5,302 bases of DNA from Chloroflexi bacterium RBG_16_64_43. GTDB taxonomy: Bacteria; Chloroflexota; Anaerolineae; Anaerolineales; RBG-16-64-43. Numbering within the stretch: the stretch's first letter is position 1; each line of letters begins with the position of its first letter. Shown here piece after piece: positions 5,149-5,302 of the stretch. Position numbers and translations under genes: made by a program. The notes beneath the pieces are model-generated. The model saw only the letters and a program-made list of their open reading frames with translations, had not been told where the DNA came from and searched no databases. The stretch covers positions 1 to 5,302 of the forward strand of contig MGOA01000003.1 in NCBI GenBank assembly GCA_001796965.1. The letters run 5' to 3'.

Positions 5149-5302
5149 TTAGTTCTCCGTCCCGCTTTCGGAACGAGTCAGTTCAAGGAAGATGTCTTCC
5201 AGGCTGATACCCTGGGTATGCAATTCCAGCACGTCGAGATCGGCCTTGACCAATGCACGTGCAATGGCCGGTCGCGCCTCGGTGCCCGAGGCGGTCTCCA
5301 CT
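5149..5302 (-). CDS. ABC transporter ATP-binding protein, C-terminal end (partial; 5' end outside the window)
   Basis: Only the last 50 codons and the TAA stop (5149-5151) are present; the gene continues beyond 5302. The visible tail, beginning VETASGTEARPAIARALVKA and ending LELTRSESGTEN, is the post-nucleotide-binding C-terminal region. GISLEDIFLELT matches the 'LEDvFl.LT' ending typical of ABC-2 system ATPases (NatA/CcmA/GldA type). The Walker A, signature and Walker B motifs would lie outside the window, so catalytic competence cannot be judged. The position directly upstream of an ABC-2 permease on the same strand supports its role as the energising cytoplasmic subunit of this transporter. 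Confidence 0.85.
   Translation of the reverse strand, partial: VETASGTEARPAIARALVKADLDVLELHTQGISLEDIFLELTRSESGTEN

Overview
The window reads as chromosomal DNA from a GC-rich bacterium, roughly 60-65% GC by eye. The best guess is a member of Chloroflexota, in or near Anaerolineae. The clues are Thr-Pro ('TPTP') spacer tracts in the exported protein, the gene set ATPase / ABC-2 permease / GldG-family protein / DUF4340 protein, and a GTAGGGGCGAC...GTCGCCCCTAC type intergenic hairpin. This placement is inference from style, not a phylogenetic result. There is no RNA gene, CRISPR array, insertion sequence or prophage gene.

All five genes lie on the minus strand, so transcription runs from high to low coordinates. 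The window opens at 5302 inside the 3' end of an ABC transporter ATP-binding protein (last 50 residues, stop at 5149-5151). A 182-bp spacer (4967-5148) follows, holding GC-rich inverted repeats. Next come an ABC-2 type permease (4966-4235), a GldG-family membrane protein that starts at the very next base (4234-2615), and a short membrane-anchored DUF4340 protein 24 nt further on (2590-1928). After a 153-bp spacer (1775-1927) comes the principal RNA polymerase sigma factor RpoD/SigA (1774-122). The last 121 bp hold two strong hairpins and no gene.

The four upstream genes form one functional unit, a GldA/GldF/GldG-like ABC system with a DUF4340 partner. The ATPase would energise the permease. 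The GldG-like protein and the DUF4340 protein would present large extracytoplasmic domains anchored in the same membrane. The transported substrate is not known for this family outside gliding Bacteroidota, and nothing here reveals it. The sigma factor is probably transcribed separately: a plausible -35/-10 pair sits immediately upstream of its ATG and would give a nearly leaderless mRNA.

I found no clearly new biological system. The points most worth a second look are the possibly leaderless rpoD start, the long basic N-terminal tail of the sigma factor, the hairpin elements in three spacers, the short DUF4340 protein with a Pro/Thr tail, and an A_AAA_AAC slippery heptamer at codons 5-7 of the GldG-like gene.
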